Positions 13,041 through 26,176 of a stretch of 64,000 nucleotides of DNA are shown here, one piece after another. Position 1 is the first letter of the stretch; every line of letters begins with the position of its first letter. A program made the translations under genes and the position numbers. Below the pieces are notes generated by a model. The model ran no database searches. It was not told where the DNA came from and saw only the letters and a program-made list of their open reading frames with translations. The stretch comes from Larimichthys crocea (taxonomy: Eukaryota; Chordata; Actinopteri; Sciaenidae): the NCBI RefSeq assembly GCF_000972845.2, contig NC_040016.1:4484701-4548700 (forward strand), read 5' to 3'.

Positions 13041-14852
13041 CTCCCACTTCCTCTCATCTCATCTCACGGATGATCTGGACAAAGTACACATCCACATCGA
13101 CCATATCTGCCGGAGCGAAGCAGTTGAGGAGAGACAGGAGGATGACAGACCGAGGCCTGAGAGAATGCTTAGAAGTCCAACATGCTGTCAGTGAGGGGCA
13201 GGCATGAAGGAATATTTGTGTTTGTCTTAAGTGTGTGTGTGTGTGTGTGTGCGTTGGGGTGTGTCTAAAATTGTGTGTCTGTGTTCTTCTCTGTGCATAC
13301 AGCGTTATTAAATTACGCGTCTGTGTACGCCTTACTCATGTATGTCTGCGAGTGTGTTTACACTATTATAGGACGTGAGTGTGTACCTGCACACACAGAT
13401 AATATCCACATAAATGTATGTGAAGAAACAGCATGTGAGATCCAGGGGGGTCAGTGCTAATCTGCCTCAGGTTTTAGTATCTAGAATCCCTCCTGTTCCC
13501 ATTAATAAGCACCCTAAATAAGGCTGTATCTCTGACACATGCAAATGAACCGACGCAGCAGTAAAAAAGATCAAAAGATGAGAAAGGCTGCTATTACAGT
13601 AATCTACCTCAGCGGAGATGAGAGGCTTTTATCTGGCCTAAATTAACTGGCTGATCCGCAGTCCATCATCTGCCACGGGATCAGAAGGCGTCAGGTAGTG
13701 CAGCGCTGCACAAATGTGTTTCCAACATGAAACACTAAAAAACAGCCGGTGGTCTTTTATCAGCTCGCAGAGTTATGCATGAGTAAACTCATTTTAAATC
13801 TTTCCATCTACATTTAACTTTTTTTCTGTTATGTGGCACTTGAAAAAGGGGGGTTTATTTGACCAAACTGTGGAACTGCTGAAATTGTGGATTATGTAGA
13901 GATGGTGTGAATCATAAATGCATCGGTTCGGCCTGCCTTCTCGGAAAAAAAGCTGCCCCATTGACCACTCTTGTCGTGTACAGGTTTCCGCCGTATCTCC
14001 TTGATTTAGGCCCGGGCCGGCAGCACTGTAACCTAAGATGTGACTCTCCTCCCTTCTTTCAGTCTGTCCAGGTGCTGGGCTTCACTGACCGTCTAAATCT
14101 GTTAAGTACAGTCTCACTCCTCTCTGTCTAGCCCTGTGATAAGGAGCAGAGTTTCCAGTCTCTACCTCACACATGCATTCTCATATAACCTAGCCATTAC
14201 TTTGCATCATTGAGGTTTATTTTACCTGATAAGCACACTGAGGGGCCATTCTCTCCTCTGTAAGTCCCGAAGAGGAGCGGCCGCGCTGAAAGAGGTTTTA
14301 GCTATCTGAGGTATGGCAACCATTTTTATGACACTGCCTGTTGCACTTAGCAGTTTGTTGCCAGGTTCTCATGTCAGGCACGTGCACGGTGGAAAAGTAC
14401 CCTATTGTGTGTATAAAAACAATCTGGGGTAATTATGTGACCATAAAAGGCAGCTCCTCAAAGCAGGGGAGCCATTACAGAGAGAGAGAGTAGTTTTTTT
14501 TACATGCATAAATCACCCACACACAAACAACCACATACACATCTGTACAAGCACACACACAGACACATAACATAGCCCTGGGGCATGACCTCTGCACCAA
14601 AGGAGCTGCTAATACGCCCAAATGACTGCTCAACAACTTGGGAAACATCAAGTGGCTGACTGCTCAACAATAATGACATCTGCCACAGACCATCCAATTA
14701 GCACCACAAATGGCCACAAGAGGTCCTGCCCGTATGTGTCACTGTGCATGAGATCCCCATTCATGTTTATAACTTTCTTTTTCATTCAAACTGAAGTTCA
14801 TATCTGTGTTTGTGTGTGTGAGCTTTTATATATTTAAATTGTGGTATATGTA

Positions 14853-14855
<3 letters not shown>

Positions 14856-14896
<41 letters not shown>
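14856..14896 (+). repeat. (TG)n microsatellite
   Basis: About 20 uninterrupted TG units. Confidence 0.93.
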
Positions 14897-14899
<3 letters not shown>

Positions 14900-14929
14900 C
14901 TGCATCTTTTGGCTGGAAACTGTCACTGT

Positions 14930-15050
14930 CTCCGTCTAATCGGATTGGGAGAACACCAGCGGCTAATGCAGCCTGCTGCCATCAAGTCGTCCATTTAAAG
15001 CAGCGCTGATCTGATTGCTGGAGTTTATTGGAAAATGGAGCGAGCAGGGG
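14930..15050. promoter_or_regulatory. Candidate conserved non-coding element
   Basis: Unique block with CTAATCGGATTGG, GGCTAATGCAGCC and CATTTAAAGCAGCG, flanked on the left by a TG microsatellite. No reading frame. Confidence 0.28.
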
Positions 15051-15868
15051 CAGGGTCCAACTCCCCCGCACTCCCTTCACTGTAGCTCTTTTCAGTGACC
15101 GAACATGGGGAAGTGCTTCAGCCTTTACCTAGTTAGCACCCTTATCAGTCTCAGCGAGTTTGGGGTCACTTTGGACGAGGACCTAAAGGGAGATGTTTAA
15201 TGTAATTTCATTGACAGGAAATGGGACTTTGGATGTGATTAGGTACTTGCGGGACAGGTAGGGGAGAAGAGAAGTGCTGTTTGGAGTTTGTGTAAAAGCC
15301 ATTTGATTGTGCAGCTTGTGTCCCTCGTATCACTCGTGGAATCAGCCTCACTGTAGAGAAAGCACAGCGTTGACTGTGAATTCAAAGTCATACAGGTCAC
15401 TTAACATCAATCTCTCTGCAGGATTAACAGGCTGCTCCACTACGTCCGTTTGTTTCTATTTTGACTCTCTCAGGAGACGGGAAGAGTCAGAGGTGCTCGG
15501 TTGTCACTCAGTACAAATGTTCATGACACATTCTCATTCAGAAAACAAACAGAGAGAGCGTGATTGTTTGGTTTTGAGTGACTGAAATTGCCATTTTTAC
15601 ATGCTGCCAAGATTACACATACTGAAAAAGTGTTCGGGGGGAAAAAATAGCACTCCCCAGTGAATTGCATTAAAGTGTGTGAATGTGTGTGCAAACCCCC
15701 TCCTCCCCTTTTCTATGACTTCCTACGCCCCGCCGCCGCCACCACCACCCCCACCCCTCTCCCGCTTGCGGCCACCACTCTCCCAGTCTCTGTCGCCCTG
15801 TGATCTTATCACACCTCTTCTGATTTCATTTGACCGTCGCCAGCTAATCAGAGGCCAACATCTGGAGG

Positions 15869-15882
15869 GTCGCCATGGCAAC
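15869..15882 (+). promoter_or_regulatory. RFX-type X-box
   Basis: GTCGCCATGGCAAC is a near-palindromic match to the RFX consensus GTNRCC-N2-GGYAAC. It lies in a unique stretch (15,800-15,910) with GATCTTATCAC and CTAATCAG motifs. It could be a ciliary or neural RFX enhancer; function is inferred. Confidence 0.5.
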
Positions 15883-16030
15883 CGACAGGACCAAATATTC
15901 TGGGCCTTAAAAGGTGGGTCGAGGTCTGGTTTGAGGGGGGGGGGGCAATAAGAAATGCCCTGAGATTGACAGCTTTGATGGACAGAGCAGAACAGGGGCC
16001 TGAATAGCACTACACTGCCACTGTGTTTTT

Positions 16031-16033
<3 letters not shown>

Positions 16034-16102
<69 letters not shown>
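16034..16102 (+). repeat. (TG)n microsatellite, one of the longest in the window
   Basis: About 34 uninterrupted TG units. Confidence 0.95.
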
Positions 16103-16105
<3 letters not shown>

Positions 16106-19100
16106 CTCATTTCCCCCGAGTCCACTGCCCATCCCATGGACGCAGTGGGAAAGGGTGGAGTGGAGGCCTGTTTGTTTGTCAGTCTGTGTATGTGTGAGAG
16201 AAACAGTGCAGGGGTATAGGAGCTATTTTCTAACTGTACCAAAGGACTCTGAGACCGCCAACAGTGGCTGCAGCTTATAAATACATTCATATGCACAATA
16301 GTTTTTTTTTTTTCCAATAGTGAGAGAGAGGAAGTGCACTGACCAGTGTATAGACCTCTGCCGCCTCCATGTTGAGTCACTAAGCTTTATGATATTACCA
16401 CAGCCTTTTAACTTATTTAATAACAGTAGCTATCGGTAAAGATCAGTACGTGTGTTTGCTTTCTTGTCCTGTAGATGCAGGTTTGTCATCAATTATTTGA
16501 GAGACATATTCATATTTGATTGATCAGCGGATCGACTGATCACTTTACCTGTTAATTACTGTCACCGTCCTTCCTTCTCCTGTGGTCCGAGCAGCCTTCC
16601 CTACACTGGCCTGCCTCTCCACTTTATGTATTCATTTACCAGGGTCCATTAAAGTTGGTCTCCCCCAGGGCAAGTAAAAACCTCATTTAGTGCAGCCTGC
16701 TCAGCCAAGACGGGAAACGCCAGACCCCCTCAGCCCTAACTGGATTAAGAGCCAGCCAACGGATGGGCCGCGGGACAGGACTCCCTGGTCCAACCACTTA
16801 AGACCACACCACACCAAATCAGAGAATGGGATGTGAGGGGAACCAGCAGCCGGTACTGGCCTGGAATGGTTTCTAATTTTATGTAAAAGTACGTGGCTTG
16901 GTTTTGTACCGTGAGTCACCGCCAACTCATGTATCACCCTGGTCTCTTCCTGCACTTTTGGTCTAATTCCTCTGGCATACAGTCCAGAGGTGCTATATTA
17001 TTTTTTATTCTCTATTTTAGGTTTTTGTTTGTTTGTTTTATCCTCTTTTAATATAAGGTGGGCAGAGACACCTGATTGTAGCTCATAAATAAATGCTGAC
17101 TAATAAAATAGAAAACTTAGAGCTCCTTAAAACTTGGTCTCTGTTCTTATATATTTCTCTGTTATATTAAATATTTATGACTAAATGGGCTACAGAGTTG
17201 AAGTTAGAAACAAACATCCTCAGTCATTATTTACTATAAGTTTAATATAACTCAGCTTATCTGCTTTATCAGGACAGCGTGGATGTGATTTGATCAAATT
17301 TAACTGACAGTGGCCTGGCCAACGTAAACCAACGACCCCACAACTGTCATCAGATTCTGATTCAAATGTTGCCGAGCCGTGATTGGTGCACAGAAAGATG
17401 TGACATCATTCCCACTGGCCCCTGCACACTTGAGTGAGATGAGGACAGAGAAACACACAAATACACACACACACACATACACACAAATAATAATATGCAG
17501 GACCCCTGTTGCTCATTAAGAAGCTTTAATGTTGAAAGTCCTTTAAAGTTGTTTATTTATTTAGATTTCTGTTTGCTGAAAATAATTAATATTTAATGTA
17601 ATTGATCTTCTGACTGGGCAATAAAGAAAGCTAAAACACAAAAACCCAAAGTTGTGATATTACCAGACAAACAGATTCAATGGTAGATCATTTCTGGGAA
17701 GTGCGGTAAGCACCTGGAGCAGCCACCATCCCCCACCGGCGTAAGATTTATAAGGAACATCTTTTTCCCCTTCACATTGTTCCTTCTTGTAGACAAAACA
17801 ATAACAAAAATATCAGTAACAAAATTTATAGTCATTTCAAATAAGACTTTCTCTTTCAGCTGATAACAGCTTTAGATCAAAGTCTATTTTTAAATGCAGC
17901 GAAAAGGTCTGTGTAATCTTACTCTTACGCTAAATTTCTGTGTAACCGTGATCATTCTTTCCATTTGTAATGTGGTAAAATACGTATGACAATAATTCTG
18001 TGTTATACTGACATGGACGTGTAGTTTCTACAAGGACTTTATCATTTAGTACCAGCAGAATCATACATTTATATACAATGCAAAATGGGCGTTATACAGG
18101 AATAGAGCCATTCAAAGTGTCAGGTTAAGTGTCTAAATGATCACTGTCATAAACAGACTGGTATGTAAGCTCTCTTCTCATCGTCCCAGCCCTCCCTCCC
18201 TACCTCTCTCTTATCTGGCTCTCTCTTGTGTCACATTTTAAGGCTATTCTGTGATGATTTACACGTCTTCTCTAAACAGGCAGACAAAGATCACAGATCT
18301 CCCCAGCACAACCCTTAACACCATTATCTCCCTGTTAGATATTAGTCACATGGGACATTAAAGTGTTTTATTACATGGAAAGAAACTTTGTTTTGATCCA
18401 CAATGATTCATTTATTATTGCTTTTAGTCATCTGAACCTGTGCTGTTGGTTTCAAACTTTTTTCACTAAGTGTAGCTGATATTTTTCTTTTTCTTGAGTC
18501 GGCCACAGAGTGAAAGCACCATGATGCACCTCTGATTTGCCTTTTTGAGTAAATGAAGGGATGACATTTAAAACAAGGTCAGGGCAGCAGAGAAATCTAT
18601 GAATATTGTTTTTAAGACAAAGTTGTGAGGAGGTAAAGGTGGGGTTTGAGACAGAGACAGGGTGGGACGTTCCTCAGAGATCACAGCATACCGAGAGAGA
18701 GGAGTAAGGGAGGAAGACGTTTTAGTCCTACACTAACAAAAATGTTGTTTGATGTGTCAGATGCAGTAAATCACAACAAAATACACTTAAACAATGTTTC
18801 ATCTCCCTTCCCCTCGCTCTCCCTTTAGTTTGATACCTAAATCAATCTCCTCATTTCCTTGCTGAGCACTGACATTGTTCTTGAGGCCTATGAATTTATT
18901 CACAGTTTATATTGGGGTTCTTGTGTGATGAAATTCAGATAATTGAATTTATGTTACTGATAATTGAACTCACTTATCTTGCAGTTACATCATGGTTCAA
19001 AATTAAAATGCAAGATAGCACACATGATATGCTAGTGCAATGTGATGGAGACACAGTCAGATCCTGTTATATTAATTACATTCTCAAATGTTAGTTTATT

Positions 19101-19849
19101 ACAAATCTGTCCACAACATCATGGAGCCTCGGTTGACAGTTGTGGGTGTTTCCTCACTCTTGCCATGCGCTATTGGTCAATTTGAATCAATTTGAAAGAA
19201 CACATCGTTGCACACCAAAATACATCAGCCATGCCAACAACAGACTGGCCTTACAAACACCACCGTTAGAAATAATACCCCAGGGATCCGAGAGGACAGA
19301 GTGGCTCAGTGTGGGGGAGAAAATAGAGAAAAAGGGGGGAAATGGTGGAGAATAGAGAAAGTCCCAGAGAAAGTCATTCAGTATCAGGGGAGTTGTATGG
19401 ATCCGTTATGGTGTAGCTGTAATTAAGAGGGACAAACAGAATGTGTAGAGGGAGTATAGCAGGGTGTAAATGCATTAGGGCCCCCTAACCACAGCCTGCT
19501 GGGATCAATAAGTCTCCATTCACATCAGGCTGGACAGGAGCTGTCCAGCTCTCTGAGTGCTGAGCCTCAATTTCTGCAGCATTAAGTCTGTGGCTGAGAC
19601 TGCAGGGAGTCGGTAAATGATGTAATAAAATGTAAAAGTATTATATATTGACATATATAATACACTAAAGGAATTTCATGTCAGACACCTGTTGAATGCA
19701 GCAAAGAGTAGATTAGAATAGGGAAAGACAAGAGAAACCAGAGGGGAAGATAATAAAATAAAAGTGATCAGACAAGAGGGAAGGAAAACGGGAGCCCACA
19801 TTGAGGAGACGATGACAGACAGAGGGAGGAGCACTGATAACCTTGCTGG

Positions 19850-20030
19850 CTTAAAAGCTTCCTCTGAGGCCTAATCAGGCGTCCCAATTACAAAGACGAC
19901 CACCCCCTCCCGATAAACGGCATTATTAATTAAAAGGCTCCAATTGAATCTGTGTCTGATGGACGAGCCTCGGGACGATTAGCTACAAGACATGACAGAG
20001 CTTATTTCTGCATGATGGAGTCCATCGATA
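19850..20030. promoter_or_regulatory. Candidate conserved non-coding element
   Basis: Repeat-free sequence with CCTAATCAGG, CCAATTACAAAG, TTATTAATTAAAA and CTCCAATTGAATC, that is dense homeodomain and SOX-like cores. This texture is typical of developmental enhancers near transcription factor genes. Confidence 0.35.
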
Positions 20031-21334
20031 AAAGGAAGGAGACAAGTCAACATAGATACAATGTCATACACACTGAAAAGTAGACAAGCACACTGACAAA
20101 CCACGCACTTAAATGCTCTATGTCATACCTGATATCACATATCAATATCACCTCATGAAGTATATATCTTCAGTTGTTACATCAGCGGTTACACAACAGT
20201 TTTTTAAGATTATTTTTTTGGCCTTCTTGCCTTTATTTGGCAGCTGATGGTAGAGATAGATAGGAGACATGAGCAAAGAGAACAAGGAAGATGACATGCA
20301 AGATTGCAAACACATTGCGATCATCTTTAACTGCTCGCCCGTCACATCATTTCATAAGTTTCCTTCAGTACATACCTGCAGCCAACATACAAGAAAAGTC
20401 CCTCAAGTATGTACAATTTCCCATGGTTAGTTAACCTAGTAGCTATTGATTAGCAGCTACAATGTGATAAATTAACTTCCCTGCAAAAAACAAGCCGTGA
20501 TGTTTTTTCAATAATTTGACACTTGTGAAATCACTGATGCGTTGAAGTATCAGTTCCTGTTTCACTGTTATTTTATTATCATTGTTTTGTAAGTCACAAT
20601 GAGCTTTATGAGGACAATACTTTATATAATATGCAAAGGATGATAATATTGCAAATAATAATATTAATAGTATAGTAGTAGTAAACAAGAGTAATGTAAA
20701 AAACAAACATGAGGTGACAGGCCATACAAAGTATTTTGTAGAATTATAGATTTGCGATAAACAATAAATATCCTATAATAAAATTTTCAGAACGCAGAGA
20801 GCTTTGTCTTACCAACAGTCATATCAGCAGAGAATAGCAATTAACAAAGCAATTAACATAAATGAGTAGAACTGTTAAATAAAAATATATAGAAAATATT
20901 ACTAAAATAAAAAGAAAATAGAAAAAAAAAAGATGGCAGAGGGTGGATGTCTACAACCTGACGTCAATGGACCGGTGTCACTGAGTCTGTCTGGATCATG
21001 CTTCTGTAAGTGGGAATCTAGTAATGAAGATGGGGAGATAGTGATTTTTGTATTTCATATTTCCTTATGTTGTTGTATGTGTCTAGTCTGGTTGAACTAG
21101 TTCATAAAATGTGACCATATTTCATCAAACTTTCCTTTCCGTCCAAATTTAAATGCATTATCACTTCTCTCATCCAGTTCACGAGTTTCCAGTGAAGTAG
21201 CATTAACCCATATGTTATTGAAGCAGCAGTTAAATGTCGGTCCTCCTGATAGAATCTGCTTCATGTTTGTAGACATGAGGAGTGAATCTGATGCTCTTTC
21301 TAATCACATAATCATCCTTCTGACTGTGTTTATA

Positions 21335-21700
21335 TGGAAAATAAGTATTTTCTAAATATATCATAACAATAAACCTAGCTAAAAGTATTGTACTAAAGTA
21401 GATCCTTCTTATGTACTGACTTTGAGGGACTTGAATATTTACATTTTATACTACTTTTTATTACTACTACACTACAATAAGACGGAAATATTGTGCTTTT
21501 ATTTCACTAATTTATCTGGCAGTTGCGGTCAGAATTTATTTAGTAGATTAACATTTTAGATTGAAAGCATTCAGTCTGATCATCTTCGTTCATCATACTA
21601 ACATGTTTTTAAGTACGATGTAATATAGTAGAAGTATTATTTTTATATACTAAAGTAAAGGACCTAAATGCATCTTTAACCATTGTAAAAGATATTTTTG
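21335..21700. mobile_element. Degenerate interspersed repeat resembling a fish hAT-like MITE
   Basis: The block has the repetitive sense 'ACTAAAGTAGAT ... TACATTTTATACTACTTTT ... GGAAATATTGTGCTTTTATTT ... TAGTAGAAGTATTA ... ACTAAAGTAAAGGACCTAAATG', which I recognise as a common fish MITE family with complementary ends. The copy is old, and its borders and target duplication are unclear. Confidence 0.5.
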
Positions 21701-22120
21701 ATTCTACGTTTCCCTTTATGATATAAACATCTTAAATCAGGTAACTTGTGGTAATGCTAATAGGGTTTTAACTAAACTAAACCCATCTTTGTCCCATTTT
21801 AGACCCAGTGCCAGATTTTGTTAAACTTTATGCCTGTTTATATCTATTAAAACACCGTTAGGTTGTACCTCTCGGGGTGAAAGTTTGGCGGTAGCTGTTG
21901 ATGGGGAGGTATGTAGACATGGCTTGGCTTGGCTTGGCTGGGATGCCCCACCTCTACCCTTCCACCTCCCCCCAGGGAGTCCTGAGGGATCAGATAAGAC
22001 CGGGTTCCCAGATCAGGGTCAGATTGACAGTTGAGTGCCTGAGGAAGAGGGATGGGTTTGGGATTGAGATTGTCCCTTATACCAGAGGGCCCTTAAGGGG
22101 CTTGTGGAGCCAACAAAATA

Positions 22121-22463
22121 CAGTTGTCCTTTGCTATAAAGCGGTTCGCTTTTCGCGGCCTCGCTGTTTCGTGGATTTTTTTTGTGTAATTTTGCATGCT
22201 TTTTTTTACAGCGTACTGTACAGTATGAACGGGCATTGTGTTTGGCGTCCTGATTGGCTAAGGGAGAAGTGTTTAAATAAGAGAGAAATGTGAGAAAATG
22301 TTAATGCCTGTCTGAGAAAAGTGTATAAAAGTGTGTGGTTAGGGGTTTTACGGCCTTAAAACATATATAATAATTGTAAAAAATAAAGCTGATTACTTCG
22401 CGGATTTCGTTTATTGCGGGTTATTTTTAGAACGTATCCCCCGCGATAAACGAGGGACCCCTG
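22121..22463. mobile_element. Non-autonomous pogo/Tigger-like DNA transposon (MITE)
   Basis: A 343-bp element starts CAGTTGTCCTTTGCTATAAA and ends with the inverted counterpart CGATAAACGAGGGACCCCTG. It is flanked by TA dinucleotides (22119-22120 and 22464-22465), the target-site duplication of Tc1/mariner/pogo elements. The CGCGG/CCGCG subterminal motifs are typical of Tigger-type ends. There is no transposase frame. Confidence 0.85.
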
Positions 22464-23503
22464 TATGTTGCTCATAATGATAGAGAGAAATGACTCTGGT
22501 GAGAAATTATTCAGTGAAGCTGAACTGTGTTTTCATTTTTGCTAATTAGTTTTATTGTACCCAATTGGCTCAAGCTTGTGAATGTGAGCAGTAAGATGTT
22601 GGTAGCTGATGAGATTGGAGCTTGACAAAAAAACTGATTGTAATTAAAGTCTCCTGGGACCCTTCCTCTCCTCCTGTTCCACGATAGAACAAGATAATGG
22701 GAGCTTTCCCACATATGTATCAACCATGGATGCACCATCATGTTATAGGAAAGGTCAAAGGGTAGATGAAAGGATTTTATCTTTGGAAAACCATTCCATG
22801 TGAGAAGCGACAATCCCCTCAGGAAAAAAAAGAGAAATGGCTAAATTATCTTTTAAAATGAGACACTAATGGGAGATTTTAATCAGCAACAAAATGGCTA
22901 ACTTTGGCACTTGTGTGAAGTGTCTTTAAGTAAACTTCCTCGGTTTCCTGGTTACAAGTTGTGGCTTTGATTAACTGGTTGTGTTTGGTAATTTGCTCTT
23001 TGTTAAAGATACTTGTTTGAGATTTAAAGTCAAAAGTGGCTCTAATTAACTTGTAGAATCCATGTGTATCTCATCTGAGAGGGGTTTGTATTCTGTGTTA
23101 TATTTAAAATAAAAAATAAAAAAAAATATTCAGGGCTGTTAGCAAAAAGAAGCGATGTCTTCTCAAGGCCATTGAGGACTCCTCCAGGGCTTCTGACTTA
23201 ACCAGAGAAATAATGTTGCTGCACACACAGACTGCATTATTGTTCTTAGCCCGCAGACAACCTTTTACATATTTTCCCTTTTGGTTGATGCAGCTTTGTG
23301 ACGCCATGTCCCTGCTACACACACACACACTCGATTATATACACACACTCATGCCTCTTATAACCGTGAACTGACCCATTAACCCAGTACACAGCACCAT
23401 TGACATTCAGTCACACACACTCGCATATGATTACACACTCATATGTTGCACTACTGTATGTACACAGACAGAGTTATGGATGTGCACGTACTGAGTCCAT
23501 CTG

Positions 23504-23504
<1 letters not shown>

Positions 23505-23552
<48 letters not shown>
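23505..23552 (+). repeat. (CA)n microsatellite
   Basis: About 24 uninterrupted CA units. Confidence 0.93.
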
Positions 23553-23554
<2 letters not shown>

Positions 23555-24085
23555 AGCAGAAAGAAACGCACACAGTGTTGGTCAGTCAGACTAACTGGCT
23601 CTCGGGCTAATTGAGTAGAGTGTGTGGCCCCGTGTGGCCCCGGTCTGACCCCTCTGTAGCCAAGGACACCACTGAGCCTCCGCTTTGATACATTTGATAC
23701 GGTTTAAGTGAGGAATGAAGACCTAAGCCTGTTTACATTTGAACTGGATTAGTGTTGGGGTGACAGCGCAGTAACGAGAAAGAGAGTGAGAGTGAGAGTT
23801 GGGGGGGAAAGCAGAAGTGTTAGAGGACGTGAAAAGAGGAATCACTTGCTTTTGTTGTAAATCTAACAGGTGGTCGTGTCTGTTTCTTTTGTGTTTCTGT
23901 CATTTTTTCATCCAATGTGTGTTGTGTTCATAGTGCACACATATGCTGAGGTTGCTGTCTCTGCAGTTAGTCCATGCTTGATCAGTTTGTCTCATGAAAA
24001 TAACATTTTTGAGTTACGTGGCTTCACTTTTTGTTTCTTTTTATTAGTGCATGCTAGTATGCAAAATGAGGACTTCTTACAGGGA

Positions 24086-24091
24086 GTGTGT

Positions 24092-24133
<42 letters not shown>
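24086..24133 (+). repeat. (TG)n microsatellite
   Basis: About 23 TG units with one TC interruption. Confidence 0.92.
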
Positions 24134-24134
<1 letters not shown>

Positions 24135-26097
24135 GTTACAGCCACTACAGTAACCCTTTCCCCTTGGCCAGTGATTTCATTTATTATGGGTATCATTCCA
24201 TTATGTATTAGTAAAATGGGTCCCTGCACATTATTCTAATGGAGTGACTGAGAACAGGAGAAATCTGATAGCTCTCCGTTTCTGTGTGTGTCTTGTTCTT
24301 TTTTTCTCTTTTTTGTCGACACACACACACACAGACACACACACACACATACATGCACACACATCTTTCTCTCCCTTTTCCTGAAGTAATGATTTGATGT
24401 TCCTAATGGCTTCCTAAATTTTGTAGAAAGGGCAGAACCAGTGCTGTCTAGAGTTTCAGACGTTGGAGGTCTGCCAGACGAGGGAAAGTGAGGAGGGACA
24501 CTGGGGGGATTTCAAGTGAGCCGAGGCTGGGTTGGATACTGTAGGTAAGAAGGTCGAGTAATGAGTTTGGGGATCAACAGGGTGTTATACTCATAATGGC
24601 TTCCTTTCAAGATATTAATATTTCCTGTTGTTCCGACATCCATACGCCACAAAATGGAGAAATCCCCCAATAAATCAAAGCGCTTGAAGCCTAAACTGTC
24701 TTCTTTCTGAGAAATATTAATGGGAATGGAGTCGTCAAAGGACAAACCATATAAATACTTACGAAATACTGATTCATGACCAGCATAAATTAACTTGTCT
24801 CATAAAAAAACAAGTTACAAATTCTGGATTTGGCAAGCCTGTAACTACAGTAAGTAAGTGATAAAATTTTGCCTTAAGGTGTGTCTGGCCACTGCTGGGA
24901 CTAACACACATGGACACACAGCCTCAATGCTGCCAGTAGAATGGATCCTATTGTTGGAGCGCTCCACTGCTCATTCAACTTAGCCCACATGAAAGTCAAT
25001 GGAAGGGAGAATGACGAATGGATGTGTTGGTGCTTGTAGTTTACATGCTCGTACGTCTGCTGGTGTGTGTGTATGTGCGTGTCCGTGCGCGCACACACTC
25101 GGCAGTGTGTTTGTATGTGTTTGCTTGTTTGTCACATGATGTCCTGTGGCAACCCCTAACTAATCGTACAGGCGCCAGTGGAAGGTGGGAGGGGTGGGGG
25201 GCAGTGTGGGGGGGTGAGAGACGGGCATGAGAAGATGCAGCGGAGGGAAGAGGAGCTATGGAGCCGTGGAGGGGGGCACTCCGGCTGACTGCTGTCACAT
25301 GATGGGCATATAATGAAGCCAAACTACATTCAAGCTGAACTGTTGAATAACTGTGCAAATGACTCATGACCTGACTTAGCACTGTGTAAACATGGGGCTG
25401 CAGTTCAGTCTTCTGAACATATCAGAGGATACACTTCTGTCAGCCCTCAGAGCAGAATATATTTTTGTGAGCTTAACATTTACACCCATTAAAAGTCTAA
25501 TGCACGCTGAGCCTTGGACACAGATTTTGGACTTGCTAATGTTCTCACTGTCCTTTTATTACTGTGTGTGAGTGTGCGTGTAGGTGCGTGTGTCCTCGAA
25601 ACTTGGATCTGCTGCCAGTATTCAGTATAGAGCCTGTAAAGTATAATGGAGGTATTAAAAATACTTTACCGAGGCAGAGCATTTCATCACTGTCAAATTA
25701 AAAATGAAACATTATGCCAAGGTGGTATTTCTGAGCAAAATGCCTAGGTGGCTTGACAGGAGTCCTGAGTCAGTGGACAAAGGATGGACACAAGCGATGG
25801 GCACAAAAAACGAAAGGAAAGGAAACAGAGTGGCTGTGTGTGGCTCTTTATCACAGAGGCTTAGTAATGCTGTCATATCTAATGCTCACACTCCATTAAT
25901 CACACAGCCTGTATGTGTGACTGGGCTTGCGTGTTGGATGGCACTCTGAGAGTGTGTGTGCAACTCCATGTAGCCGAGGTGGTAGTGTTTATCCAGAGCA
26001 TAAGCAGCGGTTGGCCGCAGGCCTGGTACGCCTGGCCATGACAGGCCACTGTGAAATGTGGCTGACAGAGGCAGCCTGTTGCCCTCTCCACTGTAAT

Positions 26098-26099
<2 letters not shown>

Positions 26100-26169
<70 letters not shown>

Positions 26170-26176
26170 TGTGTTT
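26100..26176 (+). repeat. (TG)n microsatellite, longest tract
   Basis: About 33 uninterrupted TG units followed by TTTG and more TG. Confidence 0.95.

Larger units (their letters stand above)
8391..19849. other. Non-coding region with candidate regulatory blocks
   Basis: No coding exon is supported. It contains long TG tracts, the 14-bp tandem repeat, the RFX X-box and several unique motif-rich blocks listed separately. Confidence 0.65.
20031..26095. other. Non-coding A/T-rich region with transposon remnants
   Basis: A/T-rich from about 20.1 to 23.2 kb, with the hAT-like and Tigger-like elements, then microsatellites. No exon seen. The 131-codon frame at 21898-22293 runs into the Tigger element and has no family resemblance. 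Confidence 0.65.

Noticed and set aside
21898..22293. Plus-strand 131-codon frame starting MMGRYVDMAWLG
   Set aside because: It runs into the Tigger-like MITE, has no family resemblance and no conserved codon pattern.
16034..26176. Evenly spaced long TG/CA tracts as a possible repeat array or CRISPR-like structure
   Set aside because: They are ordinary vertebrate dinucleotide microsatellites, without repeat-spacer periodicity.
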